A stretch of 33,621 nucleotides of DNA from Verrucomicrobiota bacterium (GTDB lineage: Bacteria > Verrucomicrobiota > Verrucomicrobiia > Limisphaerales > UBA9464): contig JARXAF010000214.1 in the NCBI GenBank assembly GCA_029865985.1, positions 1 to 33,621 on the forward strand. The letters run 5' to 3'. The position numbers and the translations under genes are program-made. The notes beneath the pieces are model-generated. The model was given only the letters and a program-made list of their open reading frames with translations. It did no database searches and was not told the origin of the DNA. This document shows positions 9,254 through 17,933 of this stretch, piece by piece (the first letter of the stretch is position 1; the number at the start of each line of letters is the position of its first letter).

Positions 9254-9997
9254 CTATTCCTTGGCTATATCGGGATGCCGGCGCAGGCGGTTTTCCAGCA
9301 GGAGGCGCCAAACCATCCAGGCGGCCTCGATGGCGATGTCCCGCGACATCTTGGAGACTCCTTGTTCACGGTCTGTGAAGATGATGGGCACCTCAGCGAC
9401 CTTGAGCCCCTTGCGCCAAACGCGATGGGTCAACTCGATCTGGAAGCTGTAACCGTTGGCAGTGACCGAACCGACATCGATGGCTGCCAACGTCTTCCGT
9501 CGGAAGCACTTGAATCCGCCGGTCGGATCGCTGAAGGGCATTCCGGTGATGATTCGGGTGTAGAAGCCGCCCCACAAAGAAAGAAGCAGCCGGGACAGTG
9601 GCCAATTGATGACGCGAATGCCGCCTGAGTAGCGCGAGCCAAGCACCAGGTCTGCTTTCTGTTCCTGGGCTGCTTGGAGAAACCGCGGGATGTCTGCCGG
9701 ATTGTGTGAGAAATCGGCATCCATCTCGAAGACGAAGGCGTAATCGCGGGCCAGTGCCCATTGGAAGCCCGCGACGTAAGCCCGGCCCAGGCCGTCTTTC
9801 ACCGTGCGGTGCAACACGTGGACCCAGGGGTGCCGAGCGGCCAGTTCATCGGCGATTTGTCCGGTGCCATCCGGCGAACTGTCGTCGACGACCAGAACGT
9901 CCACGGGAACCGTCAAGGCGCCGAGTCGGCGGACCAAATCGGGCAGGTTTTCCCGCTCGTTGTAGGTCGGTACGATGATGAGCGTCTCGGCCGCCAT
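9254..9997 (-). CDS. Polyprenol monophosphomannose synthase-like GT2 glycosyltransferase
   Basis: TLIIVPTYNERENLPDL, VDDSSPDGTG, EMDADFSHNP, GSRYSGG, DPTGGFKCFRR; Dpm1-like. Confidence 0.9.
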   Translation of the reverse strand: MAAETLIIVPTYNERENLPDLVRRLGALTVPVDVLVVDDSSPDGTGQIADELAARHPWVHVLHRTVKDGLGRAYVAGFQWALARDYAFVFEMDADFSHNPADIPRFLQAAQEQKADLVLGSRYSGGIRVINWPLSRLLLSLWGGFYTRIITGMPFSDPTGGFKCFRRKTLAAIDVGSVTANGYSFQIELTHRVWRKGLKVAEVPIIFTDREQGVSKMSRDIAIEAAWMVWRLLLENRLRRHPDIAKE

Positions 9998-10170
9998 AAA
10001 TGTTCGCGCTCAAAGTAACGACCCATCACAGCTCTGAACAGGCGCGAAATTCCGGACCGGTGCCCGTTGCGGAATCCTTGCCTTGGATGCTTGCCGAAAA
10101 AGATGGATGAAATTCTGGCAGATTCCCTGCGGATGCTTGCATCGGGGCGTTTCTTGAGGAGCCTCCTGTC

Positions 10171-11211
10171 ATGAAGATTCCTCGAAGGGCATTCATTGGT
10201 TCGTCGTTGGTGGCCTTGGCGGACGGTTCGTTGGCTGTCGCAAATTCCAAGTCGGGCAGCCAGAAGAAGTCGGGCAAGGGCGTGCAACGGGAAGCCGACC
10301 CTTCGGCGAAGCCCCCGCTGGTGATTTCCACCTGGCCCTTTGGCAAACCGGCCAATGACCGCACTTTGGAGGTGTTCCGCTCCGGTAAATCCGGCCTGGA
10401 CGCTGTGGAGCAAGGGGTTCGCTTGGCCGAAGCCGACTTGTCCAATCCGAGCGTTGGGCTTGGTGGGATTCCTGCGGCCCATGGTGTGGTTCAGTTGGAT
10501 GCCTGCATCATGTCGGGTCCGGGACACAAAGCCGGATCCGTGGCCGCGGTCGAGGGTTTCAAGCACCCGGTGTCCATCGCTCGCCGGGTCATGGAGGAAA
10601 CCCGCCACGTCATGTTGGTGGGCGAGGGCGCGCAGCGGTTCGCGCGGGAGAGGAAGTTCGAGGAGGGGCCGGCGGTGACACCGGGTCAGAAGTCGGCTTG
10701 GGAAAACTGGAAGAAGGCGCAGGAGGCAGAGAAGGCCAAGGCGCCGAACCACGACACCATCGCCCTCCTTATGCTAAGCCCGTCGGGAGACATCTTCGGT
10801 GCCTGCTCCACCTCGGGTTGGGGCTACAAGATTCCGGGACGCGTGGGGGATTCACCCATCATCGGCGGCGGTCTGTATGTGGACAATGCGGTGGGCGGGG
10901 CCGGGGCCACTGGGATCGGAGAAAATGTGATGCGCTACTGTGGTTCGTTCTTGGTGGTGGAGTTCATGCGCCAAGGCATGTCTCCAACCGAAGCCTGCCT
11001 GGCCACGCTGCACCGCATCGCCTCCATGGACCCCAAGGGCTACGACCTCAGCATCAACTTCATCGCCCTCGACAAGCGGGGCCGTTTCGGAGCGGCGGGA
11101 ACGGGCCAAGGATTCCAGTATTCGGTGGCCTGCGACGACTACAGCAAGGTGCTTCAAAGTCCGGGTGTCACCCAGAAGCCCGTCGGACCTCTGGGCGGCA
11201 ATCGCCTGTGA
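10171..11211 (+). CDS. N(4)-(beta-N-acetylglucosaminyl)-L-asparaginase family Ntn-hydrolase, possible Tat signal
   Basis: NHDTIALLML autocleavage region, GWGYKIPGRVGDSPIIGGGLYVDNAVGGAGATGIGE; N-terminal PRRAFIGSSLVALADG resembles a twin-arginine leader. Confidence 0.88.
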   Translation: MKIPRRAFIGSSLVALADGSLAVANSKSGSQKKSGKGVQREADPSAKPPLVISTWPFGKPANDRTLEVFRSGKSGLDAVEQGVRLAEADLSNPSVGLGGIPAAHGVVQLDACIMSGPGHKAGSVAAVEGFKHPVSIARRVMEETRHVMLVGEGAQRFARERKFEEGPAVTPGQKSAWENWKKAQEAEKAKAPNHDTIALLMLSPSGDIFGACSTSGWGYKIPGRVGDSPIIGGGLYVDNAVGGAGATGIGENVMRYCGSFLVVEFMRQGMSPTEACLATLHRIASMDPKGYDLSINFIALDKRGRFGAAGTGQGFQYSVACDDYSKVLQSPGVTQKPVGPLGGNRL

Positions 11212-11252
11212 TCTGAGGTGGGTGAAATGGGGGCCACCAGGCCCGCGACCGC

Positions 11253-12464
11253 TTACTTTGTACCGGCGGGCAGGGGTACCTGACCTGGCCGGCTTAGGTA
11301 ATAGAGCAAATCCCGGGTCTGCTGTTCCGTGAGGTTGGCGATGAGGCCCTCGGGCATCATGGAGACGGCCGTGGCCTCGATCTTGCGGATTTCCGCACGG
11401 GGCACCGTGACCAACTCATTGGCTGTCTGCAGCGATATCCCGTTGGCGTCCTGGGACTTGATCACACCGGTGAGCACCCGCTCGTCCTTCGTCTCGACGG
11501 TGGAAGCGAGGTACTCGTTGGGAATCACTGCGTTGGGATAGAGGATGTTCTGGAGCAAGTAGTCGAGGTCGGCACGATTGGCGCCCGTGATGTCCGGGCC
11601 GACATGGCCGCCGGTGTCGAAGAGGTGATGGCATTGCGAGCACACCTGATTGAAGACCACCCGCCCGCGCGGTGCGTCTCCCGGTTGGGAACCGCCGGCC
11701 CAGTAGAGCTTCTTCACCCGTTCCACTTCGGCCTTCATGTCCGGGCTGGTTTCTTTCATCACGCCCCAGATCTGGGTCAGGTCGCTGGCCAGGGTGGCGT
11801 CCTTGAGCGAGCGCAACTGGCGGACGAGGTCTGCTGTCAACGTGGCCTTGGGAACCGCGCCTGAGCGGACGGCTTCCACCAGAGGTCGGGCATAAGCCGC
11901 GCGGGAGGCCAAGGTGTTCAGGGCATCCCTTTGTTCAGCAGCATTGAACTGGGGGAATCCGGCGAGAAGGACCGATGGAGTCTTGGCGTCATCGAATGCG
12001 GCCAAACCGCGAATCGCCGTGGCTCGGACTCCGGCTTCGGTGGTGAGTTTTTGGAGCAGAGGCACCAAGGCCGCATCCCGGGTTCGGAGCAAGGTATCTA
12101 CGGCGGCGGTCCGGTCGGCGCCGGCAGCCTGGGGGTTGGCGGCGATGGTGCGGAGGGTCTCCAAAGCTCGGGGGCTGCCGAAGACAGTGCCCAAATTCCG
12201 GGCCAACCGGCGGGTTTCCTCGTCCGGTGCGGCCGCGAGGGTGGTTTCCAACTCGGTCCAGCCTGCAGGAGCGCTCACGCCGTTGCGTCCGCGGAGGGCG
12301 GCTTCCATGCCGCGCAGGACGTCGAGGCGCAGGGTGGTATCCGCGGTTCCGGCCGCCAGTGCGGTGAGGCGGTCCAGAGGGCCCTCAGCCCGCAGGGTCG
12401 ACGAAAAAAGGCCCAACGCCACAGCGCCAGCGCTGAGTCTGCGGAACAATCGCGTGAACTTCAC
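11253..12464 (-). CDS. Secreted HEAT-like repeat protein with C-terminal c-type cytochrome / heme-binding domain
   Basis: GTG start VKFTRLFRRLSAGAVALGLFSSTLRAEG signal peptide; CSQCHH (CXXCH), GGHVGPDITGANRADLDYLLQNILYPNAVIPNEY typical of Planctomycetes/Verrucomicrobia heme-binding domains. Confidence 0.85.
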   Translation of the reverse strand: MKFTRLFRRLSAGAVALGLFSSTLRAEGPLDRLTALAAGTADTTLRLDVLRGMEAALRGRNGVSAPAGWTELETTLAAAPDEETRRLARNLGTVFGSPRALETLRTIAANPQAAGADRTAAVDTLLRTRDAALVPLLQKLTTEAGVRATAIRGLAAFDDAKTPSVLLAGFPQFNAAEQRDALNTLASRAAYARPLVEAVRSGAVPKATLTADLVRQLRSLKDATLASDLTQIWGVMKETSPDMKAEVERVKKLYWAGGSQPGDAPRGRVVFNQVCSQCHHLFDTGGHVGPDITGANRADLDYLLQNILYPNAVIPNEYLASTVETKDERVLTGVIKSQDANGISLQTANELVTVPRAEIRKIEATAVSMMPEGLIANLTEQQTRDLLYYLSRPGQVPLPAGTK

Positions 12465-12655
12465 GCAGGACAGGCTACCCGGCAGGGACTCAGCAGCAAG
12501 CCGTCGTTCGCTGGGGTGGGTCTGGACCGTGGGTCGCTGAACCGGGTGGGAAGGCAAATACTCATTGCGCCTTCCGATGGTGCTGTGGCTAAGTTTCGCG
12601 CCTTTCCGGGGGTTAAAACCTCTGGATTGAAAGGTTCGCGACGGTAGGGATATCC

Positions 12656-12934
12656 ATGAAGCGCTGGCGCATGCAGGTCTTGTACTCGGGTCGGGTTCAG
12701 GGCGTGGGCTTTCGTTACCAAACGAAGCGGCAGGCGACGGGCTTTGAATTATCCGGAACGGTGCGGAACTTGCTGGACGGAAGGGTAGAATTGATCGCCG
12801 AGGGCGAGCGGTCCGAGTTGGAAGAGTTTCGGAAAGCAATCCGTGAGTGCGGGTTGGGTCCGATGATTCGCAACGAAGACGTGACATGGGCCGAGGCCAC
12901 GGGCGGTTTCCGGGGTTTCGAGATCGTGCGGTAA
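12656..12934 (+). CDS. acyP: Acylphosphatase
   Basis: SGRVQGVGFRYQTKRQA and GTVRNLLDGRVE motifs, 92 aa. Confidence 0.93.
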   Translation: MKRWRMQVLYSGRVQGVGFRYQTKRQATGFELSGTVRNLLDGRVELIAEGERSELEEFRKAIRECGLGPMIRNEDVTWAEATGGFRGFEIVR

Positions 12935-12940
12935 ACGAGA

Positions 12941-13663
12941 ATGAGGTACGCCATCATAGCTGACATCCACGGGAACCTGGAAGGGCTCCAGCGGGTGCTT
13001 GCCGACATCCAGGAACAGAAGTGTACCCATGTCGTGTGTCTCGGGGATGTCGTGGGATACGGCGCCAACCCGAAGGAATGCTTGGACATCGTGCGCGGGA
13101 TGAACATCCCCACGGTCAAGGGCAACCACGATGAATACATCGGTCTCGATGAAGACCCCGAAGGGTTCAATGATGCCGCGGCCGAGGCGGTCGCTTGGAG
13201 TCGAGCCCAATTGACGGCCGACGACCGCAAGTGGTTGCGGGATCTCAAGTATTTCCGCCTGGTGGCCAATTTCTCCATCGTCCACGCGACCTTGGATGGC
13301 CCCCAGCGCTGGGGCTACGTCTTCGAGAAACTCGAGGCGGCCGCCAGCTTCACCTATCAGAACACTCAGCTGTGTTTCTTTGGGCACACCCACGTTCCGG
13401 TGGCCTTCATCCGCGACACAGGCGTCCGGGGTGGGCAGTACTCGAAGCTGAAGATCGAGCCCGGTCGCAAGTATTTCATCAATGTGGGCAGCGTGGGTCA
13501 GCCCCGTGATGGCGATCCCCGGGCCGCCTACGTGGTGTACGACGTTCCGACTCAGACCGTGGAGTTGCGTCGTTTGGAGTACGATATCCCCACGACCCAG
13601 AAGAAAATTCTGGCCGCGGGTTTGCCGCCTCGATTGGCTGAACGCTTGGCGACTGGTCGCTGA
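12941..13663 (+). CDS. Metallophosphoesterase (calcineurin-like)
   Basis: IADIHGNLEGL, LGDVVGYG, KGNHDEY, FGHTHVP motifs. Confidence 0.93.
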   Translation: MRYAIIADIHGNLEGLQRVLADIQEQKCTHVVCLGDVVGYGANPKECLDIVRGMNIPTVKGNHDEYIGLDEDPEGFNDAAAEAVAWSRAQLTADDRKWLRDLKYFRLVANFSIVHATLDGPQRWGYVFEKLEAAASFTYQNTQLCFFGHTHVPVAFIRDTGVRGGQYSKLKIEPGRKYFINVGSVGQPRDGDPRAAYVVYDVPTQTVELRRLEYDIPTTQKKILAAGLPPRLAERLATGR

Positions 13664-13684
13664 GGTTCCGGTGAGCCAATGGAA

Positions 13685-13720
13685 TCGAAGTAGTCGAGGT
13701 CATCGAGGGAATCGAAAAAC
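13685..13720. repeat. 9-bp tandem repeat, four units sharing TCGA
   Basis: tcgaagtag/tcgaggtca/tcgagggaa/tcgaaaaac read directly. Confidence 0.7.
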
Positions 13721-13780
13721 ATTGGATCTAGGCGGCGGTTTTGGGTCTTGTGTGCCGCTCATCGGCTGTACCGCTCTGCT

Positions 13781-14815
13781 GTGAAGATCCTCATCCTCAA
13801 GCCAAGTTCCCTGGGTGACGTGATTCACGCCCTCCCGGTGCTGCGCCTGCTGCGGTTGGAGTTTCCGCAGGCCCAGATCGATTGGTGGATCCTTCGCGGC
13901 TTGATGCCGCTTCTGGAGGGCGATCCGGATATTCACCGCCTGATTCCCTTCGATCGGAAAGAGTGGGCCAAGCCGCGTCATTGGTCCGCGGTGGTTCGTC
14001 TGGTGCGGCAGCTCCGCTCCGAGCGCTATGACTGGATCTTGGACCTTCAGGGGTTGGCGCGTTCGGCTCTGTTGGGTCGGGCCTGCGCCCGTTCCGGCGC
14101 CCGATTCGTGGGTGTGCGCGACTGGCGTGAGTTGGTGCCGTTGTTTCATGGTGAATCGGTACCCAGACCCTCGCCGCAAGCCCATGCCGTCGACTGGCAA
14201 CGGGCTTTGTTGACACACCTGAAAGTGCCCTTGCGCACAAATTGGGAATGGATTCCCCGACGGCAGGCCGCCGCCGAGCAGTTGGGGCGCGAGTTTCCGG
14301 AGATGGCCCGAAACCGTTGGATCGGCCTTCAGCCGGGAGCGCGTTGGGACAACAAGCGTTGGCCGGTGGCCCGGTTTGTCGAGCTGATCCGCCTTCTGTC
14401 GCGGTCCCATCCCGGTCATCGGATCGCCGTCTTTGGAGGGCCTGATGATCAGTTCTTGGGCCAGTCCTTGGCGGCAGCCGATCCTGGGCGATGCTTGGAT
14501 TTGACGGGCCGCCTTTCATTGCCCGGCATGATCGAGGCGCTGCGTTGTGTGGACTTGCTGGTGACCAACGACACCGGCCCCATGCATGTGGCCGCGGCTC
14601 TGGGTAAACCGGTGGTCGCCGTTTTTGGGCCGACCGACCCCTCCCAGACTGGTCCCTATGGGCAGGTGGAGTTTGTTCAGCGGGCTGAGCAGCCCCCGGC
14701 CTGTGCGCCGTGCCTGAAGCCGGTTTGTCACCACTCGGAACCGCTCGCCTGCCTGAATCGGATCACGGCTATCCAAGTGGCCACCGCGGTGGCAGGTCGA
14801 TTGGTTTCGGTGTGA
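13781..14815 (+). CDS. Lipopolysaccharide heptosyltransferase-like GT9
   Basis: GTG start VKILILKPSSLGDVIHALPVLRLLR; LQPGARWDNKRWP, TNDTGPMHVAAALGKPVVAVFGPTDPSQTGPYG. Confidence 0.9.
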   Translation: MKILILKPSSLGDVIHALPVLRLLRLEFPQAQIDWWILRGLMPLLEGDPDIHRLIPFDRKEWAKPRHWSAVVRLVRQLRSERYDWILDLQGLARSALLGRACARSGARFVGVRDWRELVPLFHGESVPRPSPQAHAVDWQRALLTHLKVPLRTNWEWIPRRQAAAEQLGREFPEMARNRWIGLQPGARWDNKRWPVARFVELIRLLSRSHPGHRIAVFGGPDDQFLGQSLAAADPGRCLDLTGRLSLPGMIEALRCVDLLVTNDTGPMHVAAALGKPVVAVFGPTDPSQTGPYGQVEFVQRAEQPPACAPCLKPVCHHSEPLACLNRITAIQVATAVAGRLVSV

Positions 14816-14819
14816 GCGG

Positions 14820-16022
14820 TCACTCCGACAAGGCCGCGTCCCAGTCTTTCCAGACCGGCTCGTAGCCGAGTCGGCGGATCACGTTGGCGACATCTGCCGG
14901 AGAGCGGTCGTCCGCAATATCGAATTGGCCGGTGGCATTGGTGGCGCGTCCCTGGGCGGTTGTCCAATCGGGTGAATCGGGTGCCAACGCCTCGATGCGC
15001 CCGCGCACCGTGTGATGGATTGCGTCCTTGCCGGCACCGGTGTAGCCGCCAGGTTCGGTATGGCTGCCGGCACTGGCGTGAGTGATGCCCAACGGCAGGA
15101 GGCCATCGCGCAGCGGGGCGGGTTCCCGGGTCGAAAGCACCAGGCCCACGTCCGGCAGGAACAGTCGCAGCGCGGTGATCACCTGCACCAGATCGCGATC
15201 CTGGAATCCCGTCAGGGGCTGGAATTCTCCGGCGCAAGGCCGAAGCCGTGGCAGCGAGACGGTCACCTGAGCCTTCCAACAGTGCTTGAGCAACCAAGCC
15301 GCGTGGGCTGCCACGGAAATCGCTTCCTGACGCCAGTCGGCCAGGCCGTACAAGGCGCCGATTCCGAGCCGACGGAATCCTGCTGAATAAGCCCGCTCCG
15401 GTGTGGCCAAGCGCCAGTCGAAATCCCGCTTGGGCCCAAGCGTGTGCATTTGACCATAGACGTCCCGGTCGTAGGTCTCTTGGTAAACCACCAGACCTTC
15501 TGCACCGGCTTGGACCAGCGGTTGGTAGTCACTGGTTTCCATGGGACCGACCTCGAGCGACAGCGCGGGGATAAACGGGTGCAGGGTTCGGACACAGTCA
15601 GCCATGTATCCGTTGGACACAAATTTGGGGTGCTCTCCGGCCACCAACAAGATGTTGCGGAATCCTTGATCGGCCAGGGCGCGCGCCTCCCGTTCTACTT
15701 CTTTCTGCGCCAGCGTGACTCGGAGGATGGGGTTGTCCCGGGAAAAGCCGCAGTAAGCGCAGTTGTTGATGCACTCGTTGCTCAAGTACAGCGGTGCGAA
15801 GAGCCGGATGGTCTTTCCGAAGCGCTGCCGGGTCAGGGATTGGGACCGTCGGCACAAGTCCTCCAATCGTGTGGCCGCTGCCGGGGAGAGCAGCGTGGCA
15901 AAATCACCCAGTGACGACGGTCCGCGCCGAAGCACCGAGTCTACGCGCTCGGCATCCGACGACCGGGCTTGATCCATCAAGCCCTCCAAAGGCAAGGCAC
16001 GGAAGGCCTCGACGAAACTCAT
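14820..16022 (-). CDS. thiH: 2-iminoacetate synthase (radical SAM, ThiH)
   Basis: CINNCAYCGF cluster motif, LLVAGEHPKFVS, QETYDRDVY, GIGALYGLADWR, C-terminal QFDIADDRSPADVANVIRRLGYEPVWKDWD. Confidence 0.93.
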   Translation of the reverse strand: MSFVEAFRALPLEGLMDQARSSDAERVDSVLRRGPSSLGDFATLLSPAAATRLEDLCRRSQSLTRQRFGKTIRLFAPLYLSNECINNCAYCGFSRDNPILRVTLAQKEVEREARALADQGFRNILLVAGEHPKFVSNGYMADCVRTLHPFIPALSLEVGPMETSDYQPLVQAGAEGLVVYQETYDRDVYGQMHTLGPKRDFDWRLATPERAYSAGFRRLGIGALYGLADWRQEAISVAAHAAWLLKHCWKAQVTVSLPRLRPCAGEFQPLTGFQDRDLVQVITALRLFLPDVGLVLSTREPAPLRDGLLPLGITHASAGSHTEPGGYTGAGKDAIHHTVRGRIEALAPDSPDWTTAQGRATNATGQFDIADDRSPADVANVIRRLGYEPVWKDWDAALSE

Positions 16023-16124
16023 GTCCACCGACCATAGCCGGGGAGCCTCTGCAGGCAAGCCGTGGGGCTCGCACGGGCTGGCTTTCGGGCGCTTGTCGAA
16101 CCCGGATTTATCCTCGAAGGACCT

Positions 16125-16451
16125 TCATGAATCAGACCGGTCGCTGCGACGGGGAAGGTCTTTTTCGATGAGGATACGGGTACCCCATGGAGTGAGATGC
16201 TCCAGGCTGACGGCATCGGAGTCGGCCCAGTTCCGCGCGATGGTCATTGGGATCGTCACCACCAACTGGCCGGATTCGCTGGTCACGTTCCAGTCGGGTC
16301 CGTGCGTTGTGATCAATCGATACGACCACCGGTCGCCGGGAGCGGGTCCGATTTGGACTGCTTCGGCCTGTTGTCCTGACGCCAGCCAGTTTGCCAGTTC
16401 CGGGCGGCGCATCCGGAATCGCACGGTCGAGCCGAAGATCCGCAGTTTCAT
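16125..16451 (-). CDS. Small uncharacterised protein (MKLRI-type, possibly DUF7009-like)
   Basis: MKLRIFGSTVRFRMRRPELANWLASGQQAEAVQIG...; 108 aa, C-terminal part of the long minus ORF; upstream extension is antisense to NamZ-like gene. Confidence 0.65.
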   Translation of the reverse strand: MKLRIFGSTVRFRMRRPELANWLASGQQAEAVQIGPAPGDRWSYRLITTHGPDWNVTSESGQLVVTIPMTIARNWADSDAVSLEHLTPWGTRILIEKDLPRRSDRSDS

Positions 16452-16580
16452 TGGCGCAACGCTGAACGGAACGAGGTCAAAGAGGAAGCCGGAGCCCGAA
16501 CGATCGGGCTTGGACCGGCCCCACTGCGAGGGAACCGAGTCCGTCTTCCAATTCCCGGGATGAGAGCGGAGGCTGTGACC

Positions 16581-17933
16581 ATGTCGTGGATGGATCACTC
16601 TTCCGAAAATACCAGCGTCTGTCCGCGCCGGATTCCGGGTCCTAGAGCAGGCACCTGGGTGGTTTTGGGCGTCAGTCTCTGCTGGGGTGCGCTGATCTCG
16701 TCGATGCTCCGAGCTGAAGGTCCGGCCGAAATTCGCACCGGGGCTGACCAACTCCTGGCGGCCGATCCGTCGCCCCTGCGCGGGAAGCGGGTGGGTTTGA
16801 TCACCAATCCCACCGGGGTGACCCGCGATTTGCAATCGCTGGCCTTGCGTCTTCGACAGCGGAAGGACTTCGAGTTGGTGGCGCTTTATGGGCCGGAGCA
16901 CGGCGTGCGTGGCAATGCCCAGGCGGGTGACAAGGTGGGCTTCCAGTGGGATCCCGTGCTGGGGTTGCCGCTCTTCAGCCTGTACGGCAAGACCTTCAAG
17001 CCCACTGGCCCCATGCTGACGAACATTGCCGGGATGGTTCGTGGGAGCCCGGGCATTCCCACCAACGCCGCTCTCGCAGAACGGATTGACGTGCTGGTCT
17101 TCGACATCCAGGACGTGGGTTCGCGGGCCTACACCTACGTGGGTACCCTTTCCAAGGCCATGGAGGCCTGCGCTGAAAACGGTATTCCGATCCACGTGCT
17201 GGACCGGCCCAATCCGCTCGGGGGTGTCGTGCTGGAGGGGTCCGTCTTGGAGGCTCCTCAGTGGGTTTCGCTCGTCGGTATCCAGCCGATCCCCATGCGC
17301 CACGGAATGACCGTGGGTGAGTTGGCCCGCCTCTTCAACGCGCGCTTCCTCGCCCGACCAGCGGCCTTGACGGTGACGCCCATCACCGGTTGGACCCGCT
17401 CGATGGACTTCGTTCAGACGGGTCTGCCTTGGGTCATGCCATCGCCCAACATGCCTACCGTCGACACCGCCCGCGTGTATCCGGGGCAGGTGTTGCTTGA
17501 GGGAACCAATCTTTCCGAAGGGCGCGGAACCACGCGTCCCTTCGAACTGTTCGGTGCACCGTGGATTCAGGGGCGAGAACTCACAGATGCCCTCAATGCG
17601 TTGCGTTTGCCTGGGGTGGTTTTTCGGGAAGCCTGGTTCACGCCGTCGTTTTCCAAGCATCGCGGTGAACTGTGCGGAGGGAGCCAAATCCATGTAACCG
17701 ATGCGTCCCGATTCCGTTCGGTGACCACGACACTGCGCATTTTGGAAACCGTCCGGCGGCGATATCCCAGCCAACTCACCTTCCAGGGCTCGACCTTTGA
17801 TCGTCTCATGGGCACGGCCACGGTGCGCCCGCTATTGGAATCGGGCGCGGACCTCGCGCCGGCCTTGGCTCGAATGGATTTGGACCTCAAGGCCTTCGAA
17901 ACCCTCCGTCAGCCCTATCTCCTTTATCCCTGA
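16581..17933 (+). CDS. DUF1343 domain protein (NamZ-like exo-beta-N-acetylmuramidase)
   Basis: GKRVGLITNPTGVTRD, YGPEHGVRG, VFDIQDVGSRAYTY, DRPNPLGG, SPNMPTVDTARVYPG, EGTNLSEGRGTTRPFE. Confidence 0.92.
   Translation: MSWMDHSSENTSVCPRRIPGPRAGTWVVLGVSLCWGALISSMLRAEGPAEIRTGADQLLAADPSPLRGKRVGLITNPTGVTRDLQSLALRLRQRKDFELVALYGPEHGVRGNAQAGDKVGFQWDPVLGLPLFSLYGKTFKPTGPMLTNIAGMVRGSPGIPTNAALAERIDVLVFDIQDVGSRAYTYVGTLSKAMEACAENGIPIHVLDRPNPLGGVVLEGSVLEAPQWVSLVGIQPIPMRHGMTVGELARLFNARFLARPAALTVTPITGWTRSMDFVQTGLPWVMPSPNMPTVDTARVYPGQVLLEGTNLSEGRGTTRPFELFGAPWIQGRELTDALNALRLPGVVFREAWFTPSFSKHRGELCGGSQIHVTDASRFRSVTTTLRILETVRRRYPSQLTFQGSTFDRLMGTATVRPLLESGADLAPALARMDLDLKAFETLRQPYLLYP

Noticed and set aside
11231-11244. 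GGGCC-acca-GGCCC hairpin between asparaginase and cytochrome genes
   Set aside because: Only 5 bp and no U tract; insufficient to call a terminator.
16023-16124. Possible TPP riboswitch upstream of thiH
   Set aside because: No conserved CUGAGA / GAUCUGGAUAAUGCC-type THI-box segments are present.
16452-17774. N-terminal part of the 549 aa minus ORF
   Set aside because: Antisense to the NamZ-like gene; only the C-terminal 108 aa from MKLRIFG looks like a protein.
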